Shown piece by piece: positions 1-10,200 of a stretch of DNA of 30,204 bases. The stretch is from Trachipleistophora hominis. Taxonomy: Eukaryota > Microsporidia > Pleistophoridae. The DNA is taken from assembly GCA_000316135.1 (NCBI GenBank), contig JH993981.1:27234-57437 (forward strand). The letters run 5' to 3'. Below the pieces are notes generated by a model. The model searched no databases and was not told where the DNA came from. It saw nothing but the letters and a program-made list of their open reading frames with translations. Both the position numbers and the translations under genes were made by a program. Position 1 is the stretch's first letter. The number at the start of each line of letters is the position of its first letter.

Positions 1-110
1 AAGACAATAATAATTTAGATACGCAGTCTCACTATTTATCTATTGTTACGTTCCGTTTCCCTGTTTTTCACATCCTCATTGTTTGATTAATATTTGAAAA
101 TGTTTAAGAC

Positions 111-116
111 CCCGGG
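111..116 (+). promoter_or_regulatory. CCC/GGG start-proximal motif of Rpt1
   Basis: The hexamer CCCGGG directly abuts the ATG at 117. CCC- or GGG-like motifs immediately before the start codon are a known microsporidian signal for transcription or translation start. No TATA-like box stands out at the usual distance. Confidence 0.6.
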
Positions 117-1364
117 ATGTCAACAAACGATCGTGAGCTAGAGCTAGGAAAAGACGCAGACGAGTTCTTGTACTACGGTCAGAATTACTACACGGACGAA
201 ATACAAAAGATTGAGAAACTGATCAACGAAACGTTCGACAGGGTAAATGTAAAGCTTGGCACTAAGGAAGCTGAGACTGGATTGGCGCCGCCTACCACAT
301 GGGATTTAGAGGGCGACAGAAAGCGGACGGAGAATGATCACACCCTGCAGGTTGCCAGAGTATGCAAAGTACTCGTGAACGAGCAGAACGAGGACTGTTA
401 TATGGTCAATCTGAGACAAATGGCGAAATTTATCGTGGGACGCGGACATGAGGTGGACAAAACGCTGATCGAAGAGGGTATGAGAGTGGGCGTAGATCGT
501 ATGAAGTACCAGATTATATTGCCGTTGCCTAGGAAGATCGATGCATCCGTTACGTTGATGCAGGTTGAAGAAAAGCCGAATGTCACGTATGAGGATATTG
601 GTGGCTGCAAGGAGGAGATAGAGAAGATAAAGGAGGTCGTTGAGGCACCGCTTCTCAATCCTGAGAAGTTTGTGAATTTGGGGATTGACCCGCCGAAGGG
701 CGTGCTTCTCTACGGCCCGCCAGGCACCGGAAAGACGCTGTTGGCCAAAGCCGTGGCTAACAGGACGAATGCCTGTTTTATCCGTGTTATAGGATCTGAG
801 CTTATTCAAAAATATGTGGGCGAAGGCGCCCGGATGGTTAGAGAAATATTTGAGCTAGGAAGGAGGAAGAAGGCGTGTGTTATTTTTTTTGATGAGGTAG
901 ATGCATTTGGTGGCACGAGGTATGCCGAGAGTGATGATAACGAGGTGCAGAGAACGATGCTTGAACTGATCAACCAACTGGACGGCTTTGATAACCGGGG
1001 GAACATAAAAGTTATCATGGCGACGAATCGGCCTGATACCCTGGACCCGGCACTTTTACGGCCCGGTCGTCTGGATAGGAAGGTTGAGTTTTCCTTGCCA
1101 GATCTTGAGGGCCGAGTGAAAATCCTTAAAATACACACGCGCGTTATGAGCGTTGAGAAGAACATAAGATACGAGTTGATTGCACGGCTGTGTCCGAATG
1201 CTACCGGTGCTGAGCTCAGAAGTGTTTGTACAGAGGCAGGGATGTTTGCCATAAGAGAGCGGCGAAAGGCGGCAACTGAGAAGGACTTTCTTAATGCTGT
1301 AGAAAAAGTAATTCAAGGATATGCTAAGTTTTCGGCTACACCGAGATATCTTACGTATAATTAA
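117..1364 (+). CDS. RPT1: 26S proteasome regulatory AAA-ATPase subunit Rpt1
   Basis: This is one of the six ATPases of the 19S base ring, which unfold ubiquitinated substrates and feed them into the 20S core in cytosol and nucleus. The 415-aa protein is close to full family length. Seen in it: an N-terminal coiled-coil/OB region (about 25-150), Walker A GPPGTGKT at 200-207, Walker B VIFFDE at 255-260, the sensor ATN at 302-304 and the arginine-finger segment RPGRLDR at 315-321. The paralogue is decided by Rpt1-type signatures such as [28 protein letters not shown] and the C-terminal [11 protein letters not shown]. The start at 117 follows CCCGGG directly; an ATG at 100 is out of frame. No intron, stop or frameshift is visible. 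The gene is less AT-rich than its surroundings, as expected of conserved coding sequence. Confidence 0.97.
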   Translation: MSTNDRELELGKDADEFLYYGQNYYTDEIQKIEKLINETFDRVNVKLGTKEAETGLAPPTTWDLEGDRKRTENDHTLQVARVCKVLVNEQNEDCYMVNLRQMAKFIVGRGHEVDKTLIEEGMRVGVDRMKYQIILPLPRKIDASVTLMQVEEKPNVTYEDIGGCKEEIEKIKEVVEAPLLNPEKFVNLGIDPPKGVLLYGPPGTGKTLLAKAVANRTNACFIRVIGSELIQKYVGEGARMVREIFELGRRKKACVIFFDEVDAFGGTRYAESDDNEVQRTMLELINQLDGFDNRGNIKVIMATNRPDTLDPALLRPGRLDRKVEFSLPDLEGRVKILKIHTRVMSVEKNIRYELIARLCPNATGAELRSVCTEAGMFAIRERRKAATEKDFLNAVEKVIQGYAKFSATPRYLTYN

Positions 1365-3132
1365 AGTGAATGTGACGATTTTTATATGGGCTGGCATAGT
1401 TTGCTACTTCCCGTTTTTGAGTGTCGTAATCGCAGGCTCATAAGTATGAAAATACTTTAGTAGTGTTTAAGTATCTTATGGTGGGTCTTTCTTTTCACAT
1501 GTCATTGTATGTAATTCTGTTTGCTGACGATTAGCATCCGTTTTACTGATTAATACGTGATTATGAACAAAATATTAATTATAAACGGTACGTAGAAAAA
1601 CGACGAAGACATACTAAGGAGTACTCCACAGGTATGCAAACAAAAGCTGTTGAAAACGTGTCTATAATCACATGAGGATGCAATTCATAAATATTTTATA
1701 ATTTTTTCTGTCGTAATTCTGTTATTACCACTCTAAGATGTGTTTATGAATCGCCGTTCATGGTCTGCAAAAATACGAGTTTGACACGATAAAATCGTCG
1801 GCTTGAATGACATTGATGGCTGTGACTAAATAAACGATAATCTTTATTTAACATTGTAATGTAGATTTCTAAGTGTAAATATGCTAAATAATGCAACAAT
1901 ACGTCCTGTTTTATTTTATTGCGAGTTTTTACTATCAAAAATTATTATCCTGTGGATCAAAGACTTAATGAGCCAGGAGAAATGTTAACGTACCGGTAAA
2001 ATTATAATCAAGAGGTTTTCAACGAAAACTGTACACAATAACAGAATATATCGTCATAGCAACAAAATGTTATTAAACAAACGTATTCTGCTATGGTTAG
2101 TTACACATCATATGCAGACAATATAATATGTTTGGTTATCATCAATTGTTGATAAACGTACAATTCATTGTGTTGTTTAAGGAATGATTGCATTTCATCT
2201 TTTTTTAAAAGTCTGTTTAATTAATATTTACACTTTCTTCAAAACGCCTAAACAAGCTCTCCTAGCGTGCTGAGTGTTGACGGGTCGTGATGGCAGTTGG
2301 TTTACAAAATTAATATTTCATCATTATGATCTAATATGTATTTTTTATGTGCCGTATATTGTTCTACATGATTGTGATCATCGTCTTTATTCCTACAAAA
2401 CGATTCAGAAATAAATTTTAAGTTAATTTTTGTTGTAATTCGTAGAAAACATTAAAATATTTAAATTTAAACATATTATGTTGTATAACTTAGAATTATA
2501 CTTTTGTTGTGATAAACTATGTTTATTAAAATGTTTTCAGAATTAATCTAAGTCGCTAAACATACTTTTAATTGGAAAATAAATCTTAATTCACACTTAA
2601 TCATTCGTTTTCTGTTTAAACGTACATGAGGTATGAGGAGAGAATCTAGAAAGGGAAAGTATGTCAAATTATAATAAGAAATTTAATTAAGCTTTGTTGA
2701 TTTTATGTGTTGGTAGATGTATGTTTTAGTTGTATTTATCCGAATAATACTTTATTTCTGAGCTTATTTTTTCCAATGAATAAGCAATCAGCTATCGATT
2801 TTAGAGTATTTATCGGTCATGGCATATTAAAAGTATCTCAATTTTCATAGTTTTGATTGTGAAGATTTAATAAAATCATTTTACTGTAAAATCTTAGCTT
2901 ATTTCCGTGATATTATCTTTTGTTTACTTTAATAATTGTGTCTTCTCAGTGTTAGAATCTTTTCGTAGCAACAACACAATTTTACATTAAAGATAAGACC
3001 TGCCATGTAGTACTGTAAATATTAAAATGCTCCAGGTGAATTTCTTTGAAGTGTCTAATTTCAAAACAAAAAATGGTCAAAAAACGAGTTTTTAATTAAC
3101 ACGGTCAAAATAAAATCCAAAGGCACTCAGGA
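1365..3132. other. AT-rich intergenic region, no gene seen
   Basis: No ATG-initiated frame of useful length or recognisable protein was found; the one longer minus-strand frame near 1744-1938 opens with TTG. A stretch at about 2235-2300 (minus) has weak resemblance to the dispersed TGAACCAAAGG repeat and may be a very old copy. Confidence 0.5.
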
Positions 3133-3135
3133 CCC
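3133..3135 (+). promoter_or_regulatory. CCC motif before ERO1
   Basis: CCC lies four bases before the ATG at 3140 (context GACCCTTTCATG), in the same arrangement as at the other core genes of the window. It supports 3140 as the real start. Confidence 0.5.
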
Positions 3136-3139
3136 TTTC

Positions 3140-4087
3140 ATGATTTTGGCCGTTTTCATTCCGATGATTTTCGCAAGACTATTGCTGAGAAACAAATCGG
3201 ATTTCCGACGCCAATTGAATGAAATATGCAAACACAGGGCATTTTCTAGGATAGAAATGGATTTTAGCAACACGTGTTTATTCCCTGAATTAATGAAAGA
3301 ATGCAAGCTCTGGGAATGCCTGTTCAGCGAAGCTGGGAATTTGAAACGAATTGAGAAAAACGGAGAATCTCGTATGATAGTTGATTTACTGCTGAATCCG
3401 GAGTCATACACGGGCTATAAGAAGGGATCAAGCGAAATCTGGGAGAAATTAAAGGGAATCAACGATAGTGAGCTATATAAAATAATGCTGAGTGGTATAC
3501 ATCAGTCGGTGAATATACACAAAGCAGCCTTTTATAAGCCGTGTGGATACAACTTTTTAAAAAATGTGATGCTGTTCAGAAAAACCTGTCGAAACGATGC
3601 ATTCATTGGTAATTTCAAAATTCTTCGTCTTTTTTTGCTTACGTCCTTGAAAAAACTAGAGCTGGCAGAAAATATCAAATATAAATGGCTGGAAGGTTTG
3701 AAATCATGTGTTCTCATAGAAATACCGCTATTTCCGCACATTAAACGATTGAGCAAAGACCTCGAAGATGCAATTGATATACTTAGTTGCATGCCATGTC
3801 CTAAATGTCGTCTTTGGTCAACTATACAGTTTAAAGGACTGGGTGTTGCAGCAAAAATTATAGCCGGCGAGAAAATTTCGCAACAGGATCTTGTATTCTT
3901 TATAAATTTCTTGAATAGGATTTGTGTAGCTGATACGGAATTTGACGTAATGGAGGATATGCTTAGTAACTACTACTGGCATATATTTCTGCTTTATAAA
4001 AAGAACTTTTTACGTTGTGCTTGGCCGTATTACTGTTTTTGGCTATATTGGTCAACAAAACAGCTGATAATTAAAATCTTATTTTGA
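3140..4087 (+). CDS. ERO1: Reduced ERO1 (ER thiol oxidase)
   Basis: ERO1 is the FAD-dependent ER oxidase that re-oxidises protein disulfide isomerase and so drives disulfide formation. Seen here: a short hydrophobic N-terminus (1-16) suited to ER targeting, TGY at 91-93, SGIHQSVNIH at 118-127 matching the FAD-binding SGLHxSIxxH segment, and the hallmark CxxCxxC at C217/C220/C223 in CMPCPKCRLW followed by QFKGLGVAAKI. At 315 aa it is much shorter than human (about 470) or yeast (about 560) ERO1. In the N-terminal region that carries the shuttle disulfide, few cysteines remain (C46, C55, C60), with ECKLWEC at 54-60. The last 27 residues read like noise in this frame, while the -1 frame from about 4003 gives a clean membrane segment (see findings). 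An assembly error or a late frameshift is possible. Confidence 0.88.
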   Translation: MILAVFIPMIFARLLLRNKSDFRRQLNEICKHRAFSRIEMDFSNTCLFPELMKECKLWECLFSEAGNLKRIEKNGESRMIVDLLLNPESYTGYKKGSSEIWEKLKGINDSELYKIMLSGIHQSVNIHKAAFYKPCGYNFLKNVMLFRKTCRNDAFIGNFKILRLFLLTSLKKLELAENIKYKWLEGLKSCVLIEIPLFPHIKRLSKDLEDAIDILSCMPCPKCRLWSTIQFKGLGVAAKIIAGEKISQQDLVFFINFLNRICVADTEFDVMEDMLSNYYWHIFLLYKKNFLRCAWPYYCFWLYWSTKQLIIKILF

Positions 4088-4113
4088 AAATTGCATTTTA
4101 GATGGTAAACTAA

Positions 4114-4251
4114 GAGGAAACCGCAAAATTTGTGTCTATAAAGGATAACTGGAAGGCTACTGGCAGATTTAAGGGACTAATCGTTAGCCCGCCAAAAATT
4201 GAAAATTTAATTGTATGCAGTCCGCATCAGTTTCGTTTTAAAAATAGAAGC
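4114..4251 (+). pseudogene. Orphan coding-like fragment after ERO1
   Basis: An open stretch of about 45 codons without an ATG follows a TAA at 4111 and ends in TAA at 4249-4251. Its translation has mixed composition (for example KDNWKATGRFKGLIVSPPK), unlike the Lys/Asn/Phe/Ile-rich translation of intergenic DNA nearby. It is in the same frame as the alternative -1 frame end of ERO1 but separated from it by stops. No family was recognised. It may be a gene remnant or chance. Confidence 0.25.
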
Positions 4252-4252
4252 T

Positions 4253-6424
4253 AAGGTTGAGTGTTGATTTGAAATATTTTTCCTTGAAATTGTCAAATAG
4301 TTTATGTTTGAGCCTCATGCTCGCAATTCATAATTTCAGTTAGGGTTTGAAAAGTAAACAGGCCAGATATTTTGTTTTTCGTTAATATTGATAAGAAGTA
4401 ATTAATGATATCTTCTACGAAAATAATTGGGCAATAACCGCAATCTTTTACTTGCATTAATTAAATGTGATATACTTGTATGTTTGACTGGATTATATGT
4501 TGTGAGGTGATAATTAGACTAACTTTTACTTAAAAAATCTGAGTAGGGTATTGGTAAATATACCTATATAATATTATTATGATAAATACGTTTGATTGAT
4601 TATAAAAAGCATATATATCTATGCATTATCAATGTATGGCATAAATCACAGAGCCATATCGTTCTTATGTAACCATTTTTTAATCAACGATCAACTCTGA
4701 TGAGTATGTCTCGTCGAGTTAGAGCGGTTTATAAAAATAAATCTGTGAACTGAACTCTATGCATGGGAAAACACCTGACTAAAAATGTTTAGATTTGTTT
4801 ATATTCGCGTAACTGAATATATCAGGGTTCTACTCCGATAATAAACTATTAACTGAAAATATACATCAGTTCTATCTATGACTAACACACGACACGATTA
4901 ACAACTATAACGTTTTGTAAAACCTTCTAATAACACTTTTACGATTGACTTATTATATTATGTGGAATAAAACTCTCAAATTTCATAATAGCCTGGTTAT
5001 TATATCACTGCAATTTTACCATTAAGTACTATTTAGAAAACTATTTTGATGGTTTATTCTATTCAAAAATAGATTTGTATTAAAGATCTTCTAACAGTAT
5101 AAATAAATTAAATATTAAGTATAACTTACAATTATTGAAAGACTAAAAATAAATTTGTGAATGATGAGTAGAAGTTATTGTTACATAAATCATAATAACC
5201 AGTCTTCTAAAACGTGTAATACGTGGTAAATAATCACTATATATAGGATGAATCATTCTATAAAAAATTAGTCACAAATATGATTTTTTAAAAATATTTG
5301 AATGTCGCGAATTAAGTTTAATCGATTGAAAAATTTACCAAACATCGTAAAGTAAACATAGTAGGACATATGACCAGCAAAAGTCCAAGGTTCGATATTT
5401 CAAAGTTATACCCAGGTTAGTTTGCGGTTTATCTTTGTGTTTAGGCATTCTTACTTAATAATATAAAAAATATTATTTTAAATACTTTTTGTTCTATAAA
5501 AACATTCTTGATTTATTTTTTAAACATGTGTCTATCTATGTAATTTCCTTTTTCCTGTTATTGCCGTATACGTCTACTAGCTCATTCATAGCAATTCAAA
5601 AAACACAATGTTACTAATAATTGCCGCTATAATTATATTGACCGCGAAATGCAAACTTTTGGCTAAGTAACTATCATCTTCTCAAATTCACACCAAAATA
5701 GGATTATTGTTGCTAATTTATTACGTTGCTATTTCTAATGATAAAGTTCATTATTCAACTTGGACTAGATAAAATAACTGGTTTTACAAATAAATTATAT
5801 CGTTATATTCACAACTACTTGAAAATATTCTTAAAATTTGAGCACAAATGCAACTGCGCAATAAAAATATATAGTCGAAGTAAAATAAACTAATAAGAAG
5901 TATAAAATGTTGTTGTTAATATTTTAATCGGTTACTTCAGATTTTGTTCAAAACTGTAAATCATTTGCTATGGTCATTCTATAAAAACCATATAAATATG
6001 GTAATATCTTTTAGCTTACGTATTTGCAGATAGAACCGTCTCGAATGTGAATAAACTTGTGATTTATATTATGAGAGAAAAACACAAGCTATACTCTTTT
6101 CAACTCGTTTAACTAATAGTATGCTCTCCATTTATATATTTGTTCATCCTTTGCTTAAAAAAGGTTTGTAAAATTTTTTAGAAAGATAAAAATATTTAGG
6201 TGATTGATTTTAGAGTAAAACGAACATATTTCATCAAAAATATTATTGCATTGTGAATGAAAAGAATTTCATAGTAAAGAATAATTATTGATCGAAGATA
6301 CGTCAAAATGTAATATTGTTACTGGTAAATTTCTTTCATGAGACTTAAACAAAATCTTATAAGGCTAATTAATGTATTTTATTTACTTAAATAAAGAAAA
6401 TTTGGCTAGTCACACAAGATTAGG
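4253..6424. other. AT-rich intergenic region with one repeat fragment
   Basis: Apart from the repeat fragment near 4478-4538 and a hairpin at about 4689-4716 (arms around AACTC and GATGAG, loop TATGT), no gene, tRNA or rRNA is recognisable. The strands are dominated by A/T runs with stops in all frames. Confidence 0.5.
4478..4538 (+). repeat. SINE-like repeat, 5'-truncated copy
   Basis: The segment GTGAGGTGATAATTAGAC followed by CTTTTACTTAAAAAA matches the 3' half of the dispersed repeat (GTGATAATTAAAC, CTTTT, A-rich tail). The TGAACCAAAGG head is missing, as is common for truncated retroposons. Confidence 0.45.
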
Positions 6425-6817
6425 ATGTTATTTTTAGGTATAATAAATCACGTAAGAAGTTCTGATACCAACGAGAATCACACTAATAGCAAAAATATTA
6501 CTCCAGTGCCTCGTAATCCGTCAATAGAAACGCCAAGTATAGACGTAAAAAATGATGAACAAACTGGTAATCAACAGAGTGTTACAGACAGAACTTTCAT
6601 GAATGAATCCAATCCTACACCTAAATACCCATTTAATGATTTACTTGAATATAAGCCGAGTAGTTTGTCCGACCACGTTTTTGTGCACGCAGTTTTAGTT
6701 CTTTTTTGTATTATTTTTCTTTGCTGTCTAGCTAAAATTATAATAACAAGCACAAGTAAAGTACTAAAAAAGAAAATATTGGAATTGGACGATAAGAGTG
6801 ATGAAAAGGCTGAATAA
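6425..6817 (+). CDS. Small single-pass membrane protein, unknown function
   Basis: A 130-aa protein of no recognised family. It has a short hydrophobic start (residues 2-8), an Asn/Ser/Thr/Pro-rich stretch (10-80) with possible N-glycosylation sites at N18, N24 and N60, one clear membrane segment at about 85-108 (HAVLVLFCIIFLCCLAKIII) and a charged Lys/Asp/Glu tail. The layout suggests an exposed N-terminal region and a cytoplasmic tail. The N-terminal hydrophobic stretch is short for a signal peptide, and bases 6425-6436 end in TTATTTTTAG, which resembles a 3' splice site, so an upstream exon cannot be excluded. There is no CCC motif before the ATG; TAAATAAAG lies about 30 bases upstream. 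Confidence 0.55.
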   Translation: MLFLGIINHVRSSDTNENHTNSKNITPVPRNPSIETPSIDVKNDEQTGNQQSVTDRTFMNESNPTPKYPFNDLLEYKPSSLSDHVFVHAVLVLFCIIFLCCLAKIIITSTSKVLKKKILELDDKSDEKAE

Positions 6818-7218
6818 TAAACATCTCTCGTTTTTAGTTGTGGGAATTTTGCTAATTTTTACTATAACGGATGAGCATCATAAAGTGTTTGGATATACTA
6901 GTTATCAAATGTTACAACGTGATTTTCCTTCTAGGCTTTATTTGATTTGAAAAATTGTACTTCTCTCAAAAGGTTAGTCAGAGCTTGTCTCGAATGTTAG
7001 TATTTCTCAACACATAGATGATTGCTAATATCATGGTTACAAAATAAAATAAAACAATATTTCACTATAGCACAAGTTAAAGACCTTTTATAATTATTAA
7101 CATCTTTTATCTGTGATCAACGAATTAAAATTTCCCTTTTCTTATACTCACCTTCTGTTCATATACCGTGCTTGCTGATAATCTAGAAATAATGCTTTCT
7201 TGCACTTCTATAAGTTTA

Positions 7219-7309
7219 CCCGCTAATTGTACTACGCTTGGGTTTATGTAAAAGAAAGTTGTTTGGCTGTGAAGTGGTGATAATTAAACATATTTTTTGT
7301 AAAAAAAGG
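7219..7309 (+). repeat. SINE-like repeat, degraded copy
   Basis: The 3' half is well preserved (TTGTTTGGCTGTGAAGTGG, TGATAATTAAACAT, then TTTTTTGTAAAAAAA). The head is diverged and its 5' boundary is approximate. Confidence 0.55.
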
Positions 7310-7641
7310 AATTATAGCACTTATTAACTATCAGGCTATCATTATAGTATAATTATATGCAATATCTACGAAAACACAATAAATTGAAATGTGAAGAATA
7401 TTCTATTTCGGGCAAAAATTGAACGCCAACAAAAATACTGACAAAAACAACATGTATGTCAATCAGTAACTAAACAAAAGCACTTTCATTGATTTAAATG
7501 ATATTAATGTCTATAAATATTTATTTTTAATTGAGTTTCAAGCAAATTGGGTTCGAAAGAAGACTAATAATAATAAATTTAGGTAACTACCTAAAATGTG
7601 AATAAATAAAGAAGAAATTATCAAAAACCTTTTAACTCTAC

Positions 7642-7737
7642 GAATAGAAGGCCTTGATCTTGTCTTGTCCTAATATACCAGAAGAGAGTTTATGATCTCA
7701 GGTATGTAAAGTGATAATTAAAGCTTGTTTTCAAAAA
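7642..7737 (+). repeat. SINE-like repeat, degraded copy
   Basis: ACCAGAAGAG in the middle and GTGATAATTAAAGC near the end align with the better copy at 25202-25307 (ACCAGAAGAG, AGATAATTAAAC). The head has lost TGAACCAAAGG but keeps GAAGGCCTTGATC. Boundaries are approximate. Confidence 0.5.
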
Positions 7738-8066
7738 CTCTTCTAGGGCTCATCAAACAATGCCTTATGTATAGAAAGAAAACTAAAAATTAAACATCAA
7801 ATAAAAATACAGCTGAAATTAGAGTCACAACAAACATACAAACTGCTCTTGGTTGCCTAAATCAAGAAAAACCAACATGATAGAACTCTATTTCATAAAC
7901 TGAACGAATGTAAATTTGATAAAAAAGTAAATGTCATATAGCTAAATTGGCACAACCATAACCTAAACGAGGATGTAGTTTATTTCATTTCTCAGAACGA
8001 GAACAACTTTGAGAAAGAAAGGTGCCAATTTTATAAAATAATAATGACTACATCTGATCACATAGC

Positions 8067-8166
8067 CCGTGAATCAAAGGTCACAAGGCCACGGTCGGCG
8101 CTCAGCGCGCCAGGAAAGTTTATTTGGTGTGTGAGGTGTTAATTAAACGGGCTTTCAAGCAAAACA
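8067..8166 (+). mobile_element. SINE-like retroposon copy with target-site duplication
   Basis: It starts near TGAATCAAAGG (8070), shares GGTCGGCGCTCAGC and GTTAATTAAAC with the other copies, and ends in an A-rich tail (CAAGCAAAACA). It is flanked by ATCTGATCACATAGC at 8052-8066 and ATCTGATCACGCAGC at 8167-8181, matching at 13 of 15 positions, which I read as a decayed target-site duplication. Confidence 0.7.
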
Positions 8167-8353
8167 ATCTGATCACGCAGCAAAACGTGGAATTGTGATA
8201 AATAAATTCAATTTTAAAACAATCACATATCAACAAAGAGCATCAAGATATTATACGTTAAACACGTAAGCGATACACTTTAACATAATAAGGAATTATA
8301 GGTTTAATAGACACCAAAAGAGAAGAAAGTAACAATCGAAGGTGTGATGGGAA

Positions 8354-8560
8354 ATGACGGAACAAAAATATTCACAGAGATATCCATCAAGACTGATATT
8401 AAAATTACCCCCGCTTTACGATTTAACTTCCAATTGTGTGTATCAAGGGCGAAATCAAGATCGATCTCACGTAGAGACATATACAGCTTTGTTAAGTATT
8501 CGAAACTCTAGAAATCGCAAATTTTCTATGATTTTTATTGCTCATGTACGGTACAATTAA
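8354..8560 (+). CDS. Doubtful small ORF, 68 aa
   Basis: An ATG-initiated frame with mixed composition (for example KLPPLYDLTSNCVYQGRNQD), no membrane segment and no recognised domain. There is no CCC motif upstream and it lies in a repeat-rich area, so it may be chance or a remnant. Confidence 0.18.
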   Translation: MTEQKYSQRYPSRLILKLPPLYDLTSNCVYQGRNQDRSHVETYTALLSIRNSRNRKFSMIFIAHVRYN

Positions 8561-8812
8561 TTTTGTAGGATATTCGATAAATAATTACTATCACTTGATT
8601 ACTAAAAAAGGTTCTATGGTAGCAAGTTGAATAATTCATATTGATAACAACATTTTTATTCTAATAAAAAATTTGGTAACCTTCGATGATATGGTATTTT
8701 CCAAAGCACGTTGATACATGTAATGCAATTTTACATTTTTTTTCACATTCCTATGTTGCATCTTCGTGCCGTCTACACTTTTTGTAAGTTAGACAATATT
8801 TTGCTGTTTTTC

Positions 8813-8918
8813 TTTGAAAGTTCATCCAATTAAATTTTTACACACATTATCACAGTCAGACGAATTTTCCAGACGTGTTGAGCGCTTATCATAACCTATC
8901 AGGCCTTTGGTTAGCGGC
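8813..8918 (-). mobile_element. SINE-like retroposon copy, old
   Basis: On the minus strand the head AACCAAAGGC, then GTGATAAT and a tail with CTTTCAAAG resemble the copy at 8067-8166. Possible decayed duplications flank it: TTGCTGTTTTTC at 8801-8812 and TTGCTGGTTTCT at 8919-8930. It sits just beyond the C-terminal end of the piggyBac remnant. Confidence 0.5.
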
Positions 8919-9079
8919 TTGCTGGTTTCTATTTCGATGGCGTTGAATATATATATTTGGGAAAATAACACTAATATTGAGTGTGTAATTGTTGTGACCT
9001 ATCTTCATTTTACAACCGTCCTCTACGGTTATATGACAGCGATATGTATTTTTCAATAATACTCGGATATTCCATCCTC

Positions 9080-10200
9080 ACATTCTGCGTACCTCTGCTT
9101 TATCCGATATTTATTTTGTTATATGAAATGTAAGGCCAAATAAAGCCATGTCAAACAGATAGAAGAAAATTTCATAGTATCACTTCTTATATTTTTCCAG
9201 TGCAGAAAAAACGTTGCAGTTAATCCGTTAAATAATTTTTATCACCTCTTTATTGTATTCTGCAATATATTTTGACTTCCAAATATAATTGCGTTGGTAT
9301 TGTTTTGCATTCATTGCTGCAGCCGTTTTGCAACAATAATAAAAATTTCTCGCTTACCTTTCCATTTTATTGCCAGTACACCATCGTAGCTTCTCATTTC
9401 ATATTACACCTCTTGAAATTTTTTTTAATTAAATCTTCAGTATATTTTTTGTTTGTGCGCGTTATTCTATCGACGTTAATTCTAGTGTTGACTAGAATTA
9501 CAAATATATTTGATAAATAATACCAATTAGTCAAATGTATTATATATCTTTTTGTAAAATTGGCTTTGATAGTTCTTTGACTACAGTTTCAGATACATCA
9601 ACTGCAGTAGGTACTTTGCACGCCGGTGAATACTTGAAACTATAACAGTAACATGAACACGAGCTATATTTTTAAAACTTTTATACCAAACACCGCATTT
9701 TTTGATTGACTATATTGTTTATTAAATAAGAATCAGTTAATTGGATTGGAAATCCGTGGATTTCAATGCTCGCGCGTTGTATATACTTTGTTAATGTTTT
9801 GATTAAAAACATTATTAGTGGTTTTATTCTGTTTAACTGATCACTTTTATTGAACGCGTAATTATTTATAAAATACAGGAATTTACTTATTGTAAAAGTC
9901 TTCTGTACAGCATCGTCCGTTAAAATATTGAGTTTCGATAATAATATTCTTAGGGTATTACATTTGACTTGCAAATTTCTTTGATTCTGCTGAATTATAC
10001 GTGGCACAATATATATTTTTATCCATCATAATTGAAAGGAGACCAAGTTGCATCAATTTTGGTTTTTTATTGTCGTTATATATTACTTGGTCTGCGTATC
10101 GGTTCGCTTCTGCCACAATATTTTTCTAAAATATACTATTAAACATTATATTACAAACGTTTATTTCTTTTTTGCTTGTAATCGAATAATCTAATAGAGT
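9080..10200 (-). pseudogene. Decayed piggyBac-type transposase
   Basis: Minus-strand translation in shifting frames follows the order of a piggyBac (DDE_Tnp_1_7) transposase. In order: LLDYS (about 10197), IVAEANRYADQ (10125-10085) like the family IVxxTNRYA, FLYFINNYAF and NRIKPLIMFLI (about 9890-9790) like FxxFxxF and DRLxKIRPLLDxL, ETVVKELSKPIL (about 9580-9550), HLTNWYYLS (about 9538-9510) at the place of DNFFTS, RTNKKYTEDLIKKNFKR (about 9460-9400) like RxNRKxLPxxL, AEYNKEV (about 9260) like YNKxMGGVD, and YYEIFFYLFDMAL (about 9190-9145) like KWWKKVFFHLFDMAL. There are several stops and frameshifts. All three catalytic aspartate positions appear changed or broken, so it is inactive. The longest uninterrupted piece (9681-10007) has no ATG start. 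Confidence 0.82.

Larger units (their letters stand above)
6818..8353. other. Intergenic region carrying three repeat copies
   Basis: No gene is visible. The region contains SINE-like copies at about 7219-7309, 7642-7737 and 8067-8166, all in plus orientation; the rest is AT-rich without structure I can name. Confidence 0.55.

Noticed and set aside
4689..4716. Hammerhead-ribozyme-like CTGATGAG in a hairpin
   Set aside because: The conserved CUGAUGA core is there and the arms pair, but the required GAAA after stem II is missing.
5385..5400. tRNA B-box-like GGTTCGATATT
   Set aside because: The required second CC is absent and no A box or acceptor stem can be built around it.
9272..9520. 82-aa plus-strand frame
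   Set aside because: Opens with TTG, has no ATG, and lies antisense to the piggyBac remnant.
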